This document shows positions 1 to 9,299 of a DNA stretch of 64,000 bases, piece after piece. Under the pieces are notes generated by a model. That model did no database searches and had not been told where the DNA came from. It saw only the letters and a list, made by a program, of their open reading frames with translations. The stretch covers positions 86,110-150,109 of the forward strand of contig CALFDJ010000008.1 of the NCBI GenBank assembly GCA_937950325.1, read 5' to 3'. Position 1 is the stretch's first letter. The number at the start of each line of letters is the position of its first letter. A program made the position numbers and the translations under genes. Source of the DNA: an uncultured Collinsella sp. (GTDB taxonomy: Bacteria > Actinomycetota > Coriobacteriia > Coriobacteriales > Coriobacteriaceae).

Positions 1-1567
1 AGTCACGACGGTATCCCCAACCGCGTGCGTCGGGGCAGACGGCTACGTAACCCATGCGTGCCAAACGCAGACCGTAGTCGTAATTGAACTTACGCACGGC
101 ATCATCGACCGCCGGCACGCCCGCAACACCGGCTACGCTTGCAGCACCCGCTCCCTGATGGCCATGCGGGCAGATATAGCAGCACTTGCGGCCGCGCGCA
201 TCGAGCTTAGGCGACTGCGGCTCGAGCAGGTAGAACGGCATCCAAACGTCGCGCTCCACCTGCAGCATCGCATGGGTGCGCACGATGCCGCCGGCAACCC
301 GCACGCGGCTGAGCTCACGAATCTCAATCGGGACGCGGTCCATAAGCGAAAGGCCCAAAACATCGTACAGACGAGTCCTGGTCGCAATCTTCCATGCCTC
401 AAAATCTGCAGGAGTCTTGCCCGTAAAAGCAGCCGAACGCCCCTCGCGCTTCAGCCGGGCACGCAGCGCAGGTTCGTCTTCGCAGTACGTCTCGATGTGC
501 ACGGTGCGGCCGTTGGCAGACAGTTCAGCCGTCTCAACCGCATCACCGTCGCCGCCCTCGGGATCCCAGCCATCCACACCGGCAAGCACCTGCTCGCGAG
601 CGTACCGGGCGACAGCCATCACATCGAGTTCATTCGCCCACGGCACCCAGCCGGTAGTATCACCCGCCGGCCCATGCAGAATCGCGCCAGCATACTGCAC
701 GCAGTTGTGTGCCGCCGGCTTATTCCAATCCCACCAGCCTTCGCGCTTGATATGTCGCCCCAGCCAGCAATCGATCAGCACAGTTTGCGCCCATTCACGC
801 CAAGGACGACCCAGGTAGACCGAATCCGGCGCCACGCCATCCGGAGCTGTAAACGAACAACCATGAAACACAAATCCGTACGGCTCGCCTTTAGGTGTGG
901 AGGCTGCCGTTACATACCCGTTGACATCCATATCGCGGTTGAGCGAGCGAATCTCGCACCCCTCAAAGTAGGCACGCGCGCCGCCAAAGATAAAGTCGAC
1001 ATCGCCCTCGATCCGGCAACGTCGAAAATACTGGCGTCCCACCCGGCGCGGCGCATACTGTTTGGGTCCTATGAACCCGCCCGGTTTGGCCTCATGCGGC
1101 GGCAGCGGACCCAAAAACAGCGTGTCTTGGTGTCCCTTAATGCAGCAGGCATCGACAACCAGACGGTCGCCATCGGCATACAGGGCAATCGCCTGACCGA
1201 CCTCGCGCCCATCGCCCGCATCGTTTTCGATCGTGAGGTTCTCGAGCCGTACGTCGTCGGCATCGACCAAAACGGTATAGGTCCTAAACGTGCCGAGCGT
1301 GCCGTCGACGCCCGAGCCGTCCTCCGAAGGCATCTTGGCACCCAGGCTGCCCACGATACGCACGCTGTCGGCCGTCTCTCCCTCAATCGTCACATGCGAG
1401 CGATGAATCTCGACCCGCTCGCGATACTCGTCCGGATCGACGTGAATCATCACCGGTTGCTCGGCATCCGGATAGAGCTGATCGGCTGCCGCCAAGGCAT
1501 CGGAAATCGTTGGATACGCTCCTGCCGCAGCCCTCGAAACGCGCAGCGTATAGATACTTTCGCTCAT
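1..1567 (-). CDS. Pectinesterase (CE8) fused to an alpha/beta hydrolase, 3' end cut by window edge
   Basis: One uninterrupted frame of 522 codons runs from the ATG at 1567 off the window edge. Residues 1-340 form a CE8 pectin methylesterase beta-helix. It shows GAYPTI near 16, QDTL at 147-150, the catalytic DFIFG at 191-195 and LGRPW at 252-256. From about residue 345 a second domain begins that looks like an acetylxylan-esterase-type alpha/beta hydrolase, with the oxyanion stretch PHGHQG and the strand DARGWG. Its nucleophile elbow lies outside the window. No signal peptide is visible, so the protein probably works on imported oligogalacturonides. The ATG overlaps the stop codon of the upstream esterase (ATGA), which implies translational coupling. 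The CE8 call is firm; the specificity of the second domain is unknown. Confidence 0.85.
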   Translation of the reverse strand, partial: MSESIYTLRVSRAAAGAYPTISDALAAADQLYPDAEQPVMIHVDPDEYRERVEIHRSHVTIEGETADSVRIVGSLGAKMPSEDGSGVDGTLGTFRTYTVLVDADDVRLENLTIENDAGDGREVGQAIALYADGDRLVVDACCIKGHQDTLFLGPLPPHEAKPGGFIGPKQYAPRRVGRQYFRRCRIEGDVDFIFGGARAYFEGCEIRSLNRDMDVNGYVTAASTPKGEPYGFVFHGCSFTAPDGVAPDSVYLGRPWREWAQTVLIDCWLGRHIKREGWWDWNKPAAHNCVQYAGAILHGPAGDTTGWVPWANELDVMAVARYAREQVLAGVDGWDPEGGDGDAVETAELSANGRTVHIETYCEDEPALRARLKREGRSAAFTGKTPADFEAWKIATRTRLYDVLGLSLMDRVPIEIRELSRVRVAGGIVRTHAMLQVERDVWMPFYLLEPQSPKLDARGRKCCYICPHGHQGAGAASVAGVAGVPAVDDAVRKFNYDYGLRLARMGYVAVCPDARGWGYRRD

Positions 1568-2373
1568 CGTCCATCACGCTCCCAGGAAGCGAACTGCTCA
1601 GGCCAGCCCTGAACCTGTGGCTGAATATGCTCGGCGCAGCCCTTAAACGCCGTTTGGGCTGTGGCGAGCGATGCCCCGTGCTTTCCATGCGGAAAGACAT
1701 GTAGGCTAAAGCCAATCCCGTGGTCGGCAAGAGTCTGCGCAAGAAGGAGGCTATTTTGAACTGGTACCGATGCATCCTCGGCGGTATGCCACAAGAACGT
1801 ACGGGGGAAGCCCTCGCCCACCATATTCTCGATCGACAACTTTTGAGCCAAAGCGCCATCGGCACCCGTTAGGTGTTCAAATGAACCACGATGAGCATAG
1901 GCCCCCGAGCTTACGACCGGATAGCCCAAGCAAAGTGTGTCAGGCCGAATCGACTCAGGCGATGCCGCAATCGACTCTGCAAGCCAGGGTTGGTCCCAAA
2001 GCGCCCCGAGCAAGCCAACTAGATGCCCACCGGCCGAAAAACCCATGACCGTAATCCGATCAGGATCGACACAGTACTCTGCCGCATGGCTTCGGACGGT
2101 ATCGACCGCCCGCGCGAGTTCTTGCAATGCCAGCGGATAGACAGCCGGAGCAACCGAATAGTTCAGTACAAACGCTTGGTAGCCCATCGCCAACAAACGG
2201 AGCGCTACCGGCTCGCCTTCGCGCGGCGAAACGTGATCGTAGCCGCCTCCTGGCACGACCACAACTGCAGGCAGCGGTTTTAAAGCATAAGCATCTTCGG
2301 CCGGGGCAAAAACATAAGACGTAATCGTGGCAGACGAGCCATCGACCCCGACAGGAATCGTTTTATTGAGCAT
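1564..2373 (-). CDS. Alpha/beta hydrolase, carbohydrate esterase type
   Basis: A 269-residue serine esterase of the BD-FAE/acetyl-esterase type. The oxyanion loop PGGGY is at 41-45, the nucleophile elbow GFSAGG has Ser113, the acidic residue is probably Asp200 in HTAEDASVP, and the histidine is in FPHGKHG near 232. The start is placed at MLNKTIPV because GAAAGGGA lies just upstream; a longer frame to 2424 has no such site. No signal peptide is seen. It lies between GH28 and the pectinesterase fusion, so removal of acetyl or other ester groups from pectin fragments is the likely role. The exact substrate cannot be read from sequence. Confidence 0.85.
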   Translation of the reverse strand: MLNKTIPVGVDGSSATITSYVFAPAEDAYALKPLPAVVVVPGGGYDHVSPREGEPVALRLLAMGYQAFVLNYSVAPAVYPLALQELARAVDTVRSHAAEYCVDPDRITVMGFSAGGHLVGLLGALWDQPWLAESIAASPESIRPDTLCLGYPVVSSGAYAHRGSFEHLTGADGALAQKLSIENMVGEGFPRTFLWHTAEDASVPVQNSLLLAQTLADHGIGFSLHVFPHGKHGASLATAQTAFKGCAEHIQPQVQGWPEQFASWERDGR

Positions 2374-2426
2374 GTATTCCCTTTCACCATGATGCGTAGC
2401 GCAGCGCACACGGCCGTATCGCACAA

Positions 2427-2461
2427 GGGCTGCATTGCCGATTTATCCGACAATGCAGCCC
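2427..2461 (-). terminator. Hairpin after the GH28 gene
   Basis: An 11-bp perfect stem (GGGCTGCATTG and its complement) sits between the GH28 stop and the esterase start. There is no T run after it, so it may be an RNA-stabilising or partial termination hairpin inside an operon rather than a full terminator. Confidence 0.5.
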
Positions 2462-2477
2462 TGGTCATCAACCCGAG

Positions 2478-4073
2478 TTAGGAACGGACAACCTTGTCGA
2501 CGTTCTGGAGCTGCAGCTCCTCGCCGTCCTGGCCCTCGATCACCACATTTTGCAGGTCGAGCACCTTGACGTTTTGCGCAATGATGCCCTGACGCACCAT
2601 GGGCTCAACGCCGCAGGCCATGGCCGGGACAAAGGGCTCGGCATCGTCGGCAAAGGTCACGTGAACGTCTTGGAACGTCAGACGCGTCACCTTGCTCTCG
2701 GGCAGACCCGTGATATAGGCCGCGGCAGCATGGCAGTTGGTGGCCTCGATATCGCAAAACGTCGTGGCACCAAAGCTGGGCGTGTGGTCGTCGACGGGCA
2801 GTGCCTCGCGAGACTGCACGTAGTCGGTCTTGCCGTCCTTGTCGCAGAAGTAGAACGAGTTGACCACGAAGGGCGTGAGCACCTCATCCATGCGAATGTG
2901 CTCAAAGGTAATGCCCTCGTTGACGGCATCCTTGCCGCGCCCGCGGCGGGTCTTGACGCGCAGGCCGCGGTCGGTGCGCTCAAAGAGGCACTTGCTCACG
3001 GTAAGGTCCTTGATGCCGCCGGCAGCCTCTGAACCCAGGACCACGGCGCCGTGACCATCGTGCATGTAGCAGTGAGAGATCAGCACGTCGTGCGTGGCGG
3101 GACGAAGCTCGGGCTCAATGCCCAGCTTGCCGCTCTTGATGGCGATGCAGTCGTCGCCCACCGAGAACTGACAGCCAAGGATGCGGACAAAGCCGCAGCT
3201 CTCGGGATCGAAACCGTCGGTGTTGTGGGAGTTCTTGGGGCCCTCGATGGACAGGCAGAGCGCATCGACGTGCTCGCACAGGATGGGGTGGATGTTCCAC
3301 GCCGGGCTGTTGCGGACGGTGAAGCCGGCCAAGCTCACGTTTTGGCACTCGGACAGGAAAATCATGCGCGGGCGGGCGACCTCGCGGCCCTCCTCAGGAC
3401 GGAAGATGTTCTTAAAGTCCTTGTTCCACCAGTTGTCCTCGGCAAAATCAGTCTGACCGTCGATCGCGCCGCGACCATAGATGCACACGTCGTGCACGCT
3501 CAGACCCGTAAAGGTAGAGCAGTAGGTCGAGAAGCTCTCGCCCTCCCAGCGGCCCAGGGGCAGCATATCGGTGCCAGCATACCCAGCACCCTCGTCGCCC
3601 GTGACCGTACCGGGGATGTAGGCAAGCGCCGCACGATCGTGGCGAGCCAGCAGCACCGCTCCCTCGGCGAGCTCGATGTTGATATTGCTCTTAAGGAAGA
3701 GGGACTTGATACGATAGCTGCCGGCGGGAATCAGCACGCGCCCGTCCTTGGGACAGGCCATGATGGCAGCCTGGATGTTGGTGGTGTCATCATGCTCGGC
3801 ATCGCCCTTGGCGCCACAGTCGCGAACGTTGATGGTAAAAGGCTCAGCCGGCGTGGTGACACCTACGCTCAGCTCACGCTCGCCACAAACAAAACGAACC
3901 AGGTTGCGCTTGCCGGGGGTCAGGCCGTCGACATAGGTCTCGACCGTATTCGTGGTACCGGCGGGCTCGTCGTTGACAAAGATCTCCCACGTATCGGCAC
4001 AGGTAAAGTAGCCGCCGTCGTCAAGCTCGATCACGGCCGCGCGGGACTTGCGCCAGATAACGTTCGTCTCCAT
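2478..4073 (-). CDS. Glycoside hydrolase family 28 polygalacturonase
   Basis: A 531-residue GH28 enzyme that hydrolyses alpha-1,4 bonds of polygalacturonate. Residues 1-75 resemble a small N-terminal beta domain like those of exo-polygalacturonases. The right-handed beta-helix follows, with the family motifs NTDGFD at 284-289, VGDDC around 305-309, GHG at 340-342 and RVK at 372-374. The catalytic aspartates are expected in the NTD and GDD motifs. The start METNVIW is preceded by GAGGGAG. There is no signal peptide, which fits an intracellular exo-acting enzyme working on imported oligomers. It follows the transporter gene after a strong terminator. Confidence 0.92.
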   Translation of the reverse strand: METNVIWRKSRAAVIELDDGGYFTCADTWEIFVNDEPAGTTNTVETYVDGLTPGKRNLVRFVCGERELSVGVTTPAEPFTINVRDCGAKGDAEHDDTTNIQAAIMACPKDGRVLIPAGSYRIKSLFLKSNINIELAEGAVLLARHDRAALAYIPGTVTGDEGAGYAGTDMLPLGRWEGESFSTYCSTFTGLSVHDVCIYGRGAIDGQTDFAEDNWWNKDFKNIFRPEEGREVARPRMIFLSECQNVSLAGFTVRNSPAWNIHPILCEHVDALCLSIEGPKNSHNTDGFDPESCGFVRILGCQFSVGDDCIAIKSGKLGIEPELRPATHDVLISHCYMHDGHGAVVLGSEAAGGIKDLTVSKCLFERTDRGLRVKTRRGRGKDAVNEGITFEHIRMDEVLTPFVVNSFYFCDKDGKTDYVQSREALPVDDHTPSFGATTFCDIEATNCHAAAAYITGLPESKVTRLTFQDVHVTFADDAEPFVPAMACGVEPMVRQGIIAQNVKVLDLQNVVIEGQDGEELQLQNVDKVVRS

Positions 4074-4125
4074 GGGTTTCTCCCTCAAAAAGATGCTCTA
4101 AAGGCAAATTGTACGCTGTTGAAAA

Positions 4126-4165
4126 AGGGCCGTGCCTGCCGGCGGAATTCCGGTGGCACGGCCCT
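4126..4165 (-). terminator. Rho-independent terminator of the GPH transporter
   Basis: An 11-bp perfect GC-rich stem (AGGGCCGTGCC) is followed on the minus strand by TTTTT, 24 bases after the transporter stop codon. Confidence 0.85.
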
Positions 4166-4188
4166 GTGATTTGGACGATATGTCGGCC

Positions 4189-5748
4189 TTACTCGGCGGG
4201 AGTTACGCTACCGTCCTGGAAGCCAACGTTGTTGTGGGCAAAGCAGTCCTCGTACTTAAAGCCGGAGAGCTCCTCGCAAAGCGCCTTGACCTCGGGCTTG
4301 ACGTCGGCCATCTTGCCACCCTCCTTGACTCGGTGAATCTCGTCGCAAAGGACGTCGCACTGCTCCTTGTCGATCTTGATGCCGCGGGCAAGGACAGCCG
4401 CGAGCAGGAAGAAGCCGGCGCAGCCGATGAGCATGTAGCCGCAGATGTACAGAGGCACGGTGGCGGGCTGGGTCACGGCGTCGCTGTTGCCGGCGGTCTG
4501 AATGAAGCCGGAGGCAGCAAGGACGATGGCCCATGCGTTAACGGCGATAGCCTGGGCGATCTGCTGACAGAGCTGCTGAGCGGAGCTGTAGATGCCCTCG
4601 CGACGACGCAGGGTGATGAGCTCATCGACATCGGGGATGTAGTTGAGCAGAACATCGGGCAGGTACTGGAAGCCGACGTAGAAGAACTTCCAGATGGCGA
4701 AGATGATGGGGTAGGCGATCATGGCGATGGCGACCGTGGAGGTGCCGTTGATCTGACCAAAGGCGAAGTAGTTGTAGGCGATGATGCACGCAGCGCAACC
4801 GACATTTGCGAGGTACCAAGACTTGTGGAAGCCCTTCTTGGCCATGAGGGCGACCCAGATGGCGGTGCAGACGATAGCGACGACCTTGCCAGGCATCTCC
4901 ATCACGGACTCGTAGGACTTAGGAATCTGCAGGCAGTAAACGATGAAGAAGGACAGGCAGGCAGACCAGCAGGCAGCAGCGAGCTTCGTGGAGACCTGTG
5001 CGTACAGGACCTTGCGGAAGGACTTGTTGCGGAAGGTGGAGATAACGTCGATGAAGAACTTCTTGATACCCTCGCCGACGCTCTCGATCTTCTCCTGAGC
5101 GACCTCCTCGGGGGTGTGCTCCCACGTGGACAGGTACACGCAGAGCAGCGAGATTGCCATGACCGAAGCGTTGACCGTAGCGATGATGAAGTAGCTGAAC
5201 GGGTTGGTCTCGCCGAAGGTGCCAAAGCCGAAGCCCACAAGTGCAGCCATCAGGAAGCCGGCGGCGTTACCAAAGAGATGCTTGTAGCCGATGAGGTACG
5301 TACGCTCCTTAAAGTCGTCGGTCATCTCGATGGTAAGCGGCGACAGGTTGGCGGTGCAGAACGTGTACGCGACGTTGTAGATCAGGTACAGCACAAAGTA
5401 GTACGGGAAGCCAAACGGCGTAGCCACGAAGATGAGCGGCTCGGCGATCATCATCGGGATGGCCAGCAAGATCCAGAAACGACGACGACCAAAGATGCGG
5501 CCAATCTTGGTGGCATAGAAGTTATCGGCCACAAAACCCATCAGCGGGCAAAGAATGGCGTTGACATAGATGGCAAACGAGCTGATCAGTGCAGCCTCGC
5601 CTGCGGACAGGCCACACTCCGTGGACAGGAACAGCACCATGTAGCTGTGCGTAAAGGTCAGGGCACCGGAATTGAGCATACCGCCCATACCAAAGCCCAA
5701 GCGCGTCCAGAATGTGATCTTACGCTTTTTTCCGATCTTATTAGTCAT
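4189..5748 (-). CDS. GPH-family MFS sugar:cation symporter, probably for galacturonate or oligogalacturonides
   Basis: A 519-residue membrane protein of the glycoside-pentoside-hexuronide:cation symporter family, with about 12 hydrophobic segments. It has a family-like N-terminus (TFWTRLGFGMGGM) and the loop GRIFGRRRFW after the second to third helices. The start MTNKIGKKRK is chosen because GAGGGAG lies just before it; a longer frame to 5826 would run into the regulatory region. It lies between the uxa genes and the pectinolytic enzymes, and three copies of the locus operator precede it. Galacturonide uptake is inferred from this context. Confidence 0.88.
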   Translation of the reverse strand: MTNKIGKKRKITFWTRLGFGMGGMLNSGALTFTHSYMVLFLSTECGLSAGEAALISSFAIYVNAILCPLMGFVADNFYATKIGRIFGRRRFWILLAIPMMIAEPLIFVATPFGFPYYFVLYLIYNVAYTFCTANLSPLTIEMTDDFKERTYLIGYKHLFGNAAGFLMAALVGFGFGTFGETNPFSYFIIATVNASVMAISLLCVYLSTWEHTPEEVAQEKIESVGEGIKKFFIDVISTFRNKSFRKVLYAQVSTKLAAACWSACLSFFIVYCLQIPKSYESVMEMPGKVVAIVCTAIWVALMAKKGFHKSWYLANVGCAACIIAYNYFAFGQINGTSTVAIAMIAYPIIFAIWKFFYVGFQYLPDVLLNYIPDVDELITLRRREGIYSSAQQLCQQIAQAIAVNAWAIVLAASGFIQTAGNSDAVTQPATVPLYICGYMLIGCAGFFLLAAVLARGIKIDKEQCDVLCDEIHRVKEGGKMADVKPEVKALCEELSGFKYEDCFAHNNVGFQDGSVTPAE

Positions 5749-5831
5749 CGAGCTCCCTCTCTTTTCTCGATTGTCTTGTAACAAGACACTGGAGTCCATA
5801 CCGACGTCTGTCTGTATGTCGTCCACTGGTA

Positions 5832-6006
5832 AGGTGAACGTTTAGCTAGATTATGCGCGATTACTTATGATAGGTGAACGTTCACTTGAATAATATCCTT
5901 GAACGGTCGTTTTTTATCGCTAAACGGATATATAACTCGAAACAATCTCGATTACAGGGGCATTAACTGGGTTATGCTTTTTGAGCAATTAGGTGAACGT
6001 TTATTA
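5832..6006 (-). promoter_or_regulatory. Three operator copies for the LacI-type regulator, ahead of the transporter
   Basis: Copies of the palindrome AGGTGAACGTTCACCT lie at 5832-5847 (left half intact), 5872-5887 (15 of 16) and 5991-6006 (left half intact). The central AACGTT is typical of LacI-family operators. The same palindrome occurs ahead of uxaC. The rest of the 374-base gap between the transporter and uxaA is AT-rich promoter DNA plus the uxaA terminator. Confidence 0.8.
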
Positions 6007-6055
6007 TTTCGCCCCTCGTGCCCCTATAAAGACGCGCCATAACAGACAGAACAAA

Positions 6056-6089
6056 ATGGCCCCGCCGGGAACACTCCCGACGGAGCCAT
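6056..6089 (-). terminator. Terminator of the uxaCBA operon
   Basis: A 15-base stem (ATGGCTCCGTCGGGA against TCCCGGCGGGGCCAT, with wobble pairs) is followed by TTTTG on the minus strand, 34 bases after the uxaA stop. Confidence 0.75.
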
Positions 6090-6122
6090 GGTCAATAGCG
6101 CCCTATACGGACTTGTTTGCCA

Positions 6123-7607
6123 CTACAGGCAGACGCCGTCCTTCCAGATACTGATCTCGTGGCAGCCGCGGCGCTCGGCACTCGTTAGCTTACCGCTCGC
6201 TGTATCCAGTACCAGCTGATACAGGTCGCGGGCAGCCTCGTCGAGTGTGCGTTCGCCTGTGGCAATCACGCCGGCGTTAAAGTCCATCCAGTTGGCCTTG
6301 TGGTCGCACAGACGCTGATTGGTGAACACCTTGAGGGTGGGCGCCGGTGCACCAAACGGCGTGCCGCGTCCAGTCGAGAACAGAATCACGTGACAGCCAG
6401 CAGCCGTCAACGCCGTGGTGGATACCATGTCGTTGCCCGGGCCGCACAGCATGTTCAGGCCATGCTTGGTGACCTGACCGGCATACGGCAGCACGTCGAC
6501 AATGGGTGCGGAGCCACCCTTCTGCACGCAGCCGCAACTCTTGTCCTCGAGCGTGGTGATGCCACCGTCCTTGTTACCGGGACTCGGGTTCTCGTAGACC
6601 ACCTCACCATGGCTAATAAAGTAATCCTTAAAACCGTTAAGCATGTCAGAGGCAGCGTTAAAGACCTGCTCGTCCTCACATCGGTCGAGCAGGATGCTCT
6701 CCGCGCCAAACATCTCGGGCACTTCGGTGAGCACCGACGTGCCGCCACGGGCGACGACCATATCGCTCACGCGACCGATCGTGGGGTTGGCGGTAATGCC
6801 CGAAAGACCGTCGGAGCCGCCACACTTAAGACCAATGACCAGCTCGGAGGCCGGAATGGGCTCGCGCTTGGACTGCTTTGCCAGGTCTGCCAGCTCGGCC
6901 AGAATCTTGTGGCCCTCGATTTGCTCGTCGGCTACATCCTGGCAGGTGAGAAAGCGAACGCGCTCGTGATCGAAGTCACCGAGCTCGTCGAGCACCTGCT
7001 GGTGTGTGCAGTTCTCGCAACCGAGCGACAGGAACAGCACGCCGGCCGCATTAGGGTGACGCGAGAGCGCCACCAGCAGACGACGCGTCTGGACATGGTC
7101 GGCGCCGGTCTGCGAGCAACCGAACGGATGCGGGAAGTAGTAGACGCCCTCCAGCGAGCCATCGACCAGATCCTGGGCCTGCTCGCACATGGCACGGGCG
7201 ACTTCGTTGACACAGCCGACCGTGGGGATGATCCACAGCTCGTTGCGCGTCGCGGCACGACCGTCGGCGCGGCGGAACCCCATAAAGGTCTCGGGCTCAA
7301 CCGACTCAACGACCGGATGCGTGGGGTTGTAGGTGTACTCGACCTCGCCCGAAAGGTTGGTCTTCACATTGTGCGTGTGGAGCCACTGACCGGGCTGGAC
7401 ATCGCCCGTCACGTGTCCGATAGGAAGGCCGTACTTAATGACGTCCTCGCCGGCGGCAATCGAGCGCACCGCCATCTTATGGCCCTGCGGAATATCCTCC
7501 GCGGCCACGACCTCGCCCACCCCGGGAACCGCGACGGCGGTGCCCTTGGCAAGCGGCGACAGCGCGACGATCACGTTGTCGGCCGGATTGATCTGGATAG
7601 TGTTCAT
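6123..7607 (-). CDS. uxaA: Altronate dehydratase
   Basis: A 494-residue UxaA-family enzyme that dehydrates D-altronate to 2-keto-3-deoxygluconate in galacturonate catabolism. The N-terminal SAF-like domain covers about residues 1-95. The main dehydratase domain then carries the family stretches MGFRRADGRAATRN, GCSQTGADH, LKCGGSDGLSGITANP and LCGPGNDM, with conserved cysteines probably binding iron. Length matches full-size UxaA. It is the last gene of a minus-strand uxaC-uxaB-uxaA operon. Kinase and aldolase genes for the KDG product are not in the window. Confidence 0.95.
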   Translation of the reverse strand: MNTIQINPADNVIVALSPLAKGTAVAVPGVGEVVAAEDIPQGHKMAVRSIAAGEDVIKYGLPIGHVTGDVQPGQWLHTHNVKTNLSGEVEYTYNPTHPVVESVEPETFMGFRRADGRAATRNELWIIPTVGCVNEVARAMCEQAQDLVDGSLEGVYYFPHPFGCSQTGADHVQTRRLLVALSRHPNAAGVLFLSLGCENCTHQQVLDELGDFDHERVRFLTCQDVADEQIEGHKILAELADLAKQSKREPIPASELVIGLKCGGSDGLSGITANPTIGRVSDMVVARGGTSVLTEVPEMFGAESILLDRCEDEQVFNAASDMLNGFKDYFISHGEVVYENPSPGNKDGGITTLEDKSCGCVQKGGSAPIVDVLPYAGQVTKHGLNMLCGPGNDMVSTTALTAAGCHVILFSTGRGTPFGAPAPTLKVFTNQRLCDHKANWMDFNAGVIATGERTLDEAARDLYQLVLDTASGKLTSAERRGCHEISIWKDGVCL

Positions 7608-7688
7608 TGCAAATGGTCCTAACCCTACAGGTTGAGCAGAAGTCGAGACGCGGGCACGCCGTCCCGCGCCCGCGTCTGCGCCGGAAAT

Positions 7689-9203
7689 TTACGCCTGAGC
7701 GTTGGCGAAGGCCTGCTTGGCGCCCTCGGCACGCACGACAGCGAGCGCACTGACGACAAACTCCTCAAGACCGGCGATCTGCGTAAGGTCCTCGCCCCAC
7801 ATCTGCTCGTTGGTGAGCACGTCGTGCACCAGCTGGGCATCGTCGGCACCGGCGTGGGCGGCGTAGAAATCGAGTACGAAGGCGTCGTCCTGAGCGGTGT
7901 ACTCGGTGCCGTCGGAGCGACGCAGGTGCAGGCCGTCGCCCTCGCGGGACACGAGCTCCTGCGTGTAGAAGGAGATGAGCGTAGCGAGGCTCGTCGCCAG
8001 GCACTTGGGCAGGTTGCCGGTCTCGGCAACGTAGTCCTTGAGCGTGGGCAGGTCGCGAGCGCGCCACTTAGCCGTGGAGTTGAGGCAGATGGAGAGCAGC
8101 GCATGATCAATAAACGGGTTGTCGAAGCGGTTTTCGACGGCGGCGGCAAAGGCCTTGCAGTCCTCGACATCCAAGTCGGCGGCAAGCGTCGGAATGACCT
8201 CGTCGTAGAGCATGGTGTTCATGAAGCCGCGAATGGTCTCGTCATGCATGCAGTCGCGCACGATATCAAAGCCGGCAACCCAGGAACCCGGAACGAAGGC
8301 GGTATGGGCACCGTTGAGGATGCGGACCTTGCGCTTTTTGTACGGGGTGACGTCGGGAGTCACAAAGACACCCGGAAGACCAGCCTTCACAAAGGGAAGC
8401 TTCTCGGCAAGCGACTCGTCGCCCTGGATGCCCCACATCTGGAAGGGCTCGCGCACGGCCAGGAAGGGATCCTCGTAGCCCAGACGCTCGGCAACCGCCG
8501 CGGCCTCCTTAGGATCGCGGATGCGGCCGGGGACGATGGTGTCGACGAGCGTGGTGCAGACGGTGCAGTCGTTAGCCATCCACTGCGCAAACTCGTCCTC
8601 CCAGCCCCAGTCGCTCACATACTGGTTCATGATGCGCAGCAGCTCCTCGCCGTTGTGATCGATGAGCTCGCAGGCGAGGACGATGACGCCCGGCTTACCG
8701 GCAGCCCAGCGGGTGTGGAGCACCTGGGCAAGCTTGGCGGGGAAGCTCGCAGGTGGCATGTCGTCGGCCTTGCAGGACGGGTCATAGGCGATACCGGCCT
8801 CGGTGGTGTTGGAGACGATGATCTCTAGGTCGTCGGAGACGGCGACCTCCATCATGGCGCGATAGTCGTCCTCACGATACGGGTTAAGGCAGCGGCTGCA
8901 GGCGCTGATCACGCGGGACTCGTCAACCGTGTTGCCGTTCTCCTTGCCGCGCACCAGCACGGTGTACAGGTCGTCCTGGGCATTGATACCGTCGGCAAAG
9001 CCAAAGGCACCGCTGATGGGCTGCACCATGACGACCTTGCCGTTCCAGCCGGTGGCCTCGTTGCCCATGTCAAAGAAACGGTCGACGAAGGCGCGCAGGA
9101 AATTGCCCTCGCCAAACTGCAGAACCTTCTCGGGAGCATCCTTGGGCAGCAAATAGCCCTTGTAGCCGATCTTCTCGAGCGCATCGTAGCTGATGTTCTC
9201 CAT
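7689..9203 (-). CDS. uxaB: Tagaturonate reductase (altronate oxidoreductase)
   Basis: A 504-residue member of the mannitol dehydrogenase/polyol dehydrogenase superfamily. It reduces D-tagaturonate to D-altronate with NADH. The N-terminal Rossmann region includes VLQFGEGNFLRAF near residue 30. The catalytic signature KRKVRILNGAHT, with the K...N..H arrangement, is central. UxuB (fructuronate reductase) belongs to the same superfamily; the flanking uxaA and uxaC make UxaB the right choice. A GGAGAG site precedes the ATG. There are 81 bases to uxaA and 96 to uxaC. Confidence 0.93.
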   Translation of the reverse strand: MENISYDALEKIGYKGYLLPKDAPEKVLQFGEGNFLRAFVDRFFDMGNEATGWNGKVVMVQPISGAFGFADGINAQDDLYTVLVRGKENGNTVDESRVISACSRCLNPYREDDYRAMMEVAVSDDLEIIVSNTTEAGIAYDPSCKADDMPPASFPAKLAQVLHTRWAAGKPGVIVLACELIDHNGEELLRIMNQYVSDWGWEDEFAQWMANDCTVCTTLVDTIVPGRIRDPKEAAAVAERLGYEDPFLAVREPFQMWGIQGDESLAEKLPFVKAGLPGVFVTPDVTPYKKRKVRILNGAHTAFVPGSWVAGFDIVRDCMHDETIRGFMNTMLYDEVIPTLAADLDVEDCKAFAAAVENRFDNPFIDHALLSICLNSTAKWRARDLPTLKDYVAETGNLPKCLATSLATLISFYTQELVSREGDGLHLRRSDGTEYTAQDDAFVLDFYAAHAGADDAQLVHDVLTNEQMWGEDLTQIAGLEEFVVSALAVVRAEGAKQAFANAQA

Positions 9204-9299
9204 CTGTGTCTCTCCTTAGATAGCTGTTAGCGTGCAAGCAAAACAGGGGCGCCGCGTGTGGCAACGGCGCTCCCGAGTTCGATGTGATTTGATGCGGGC

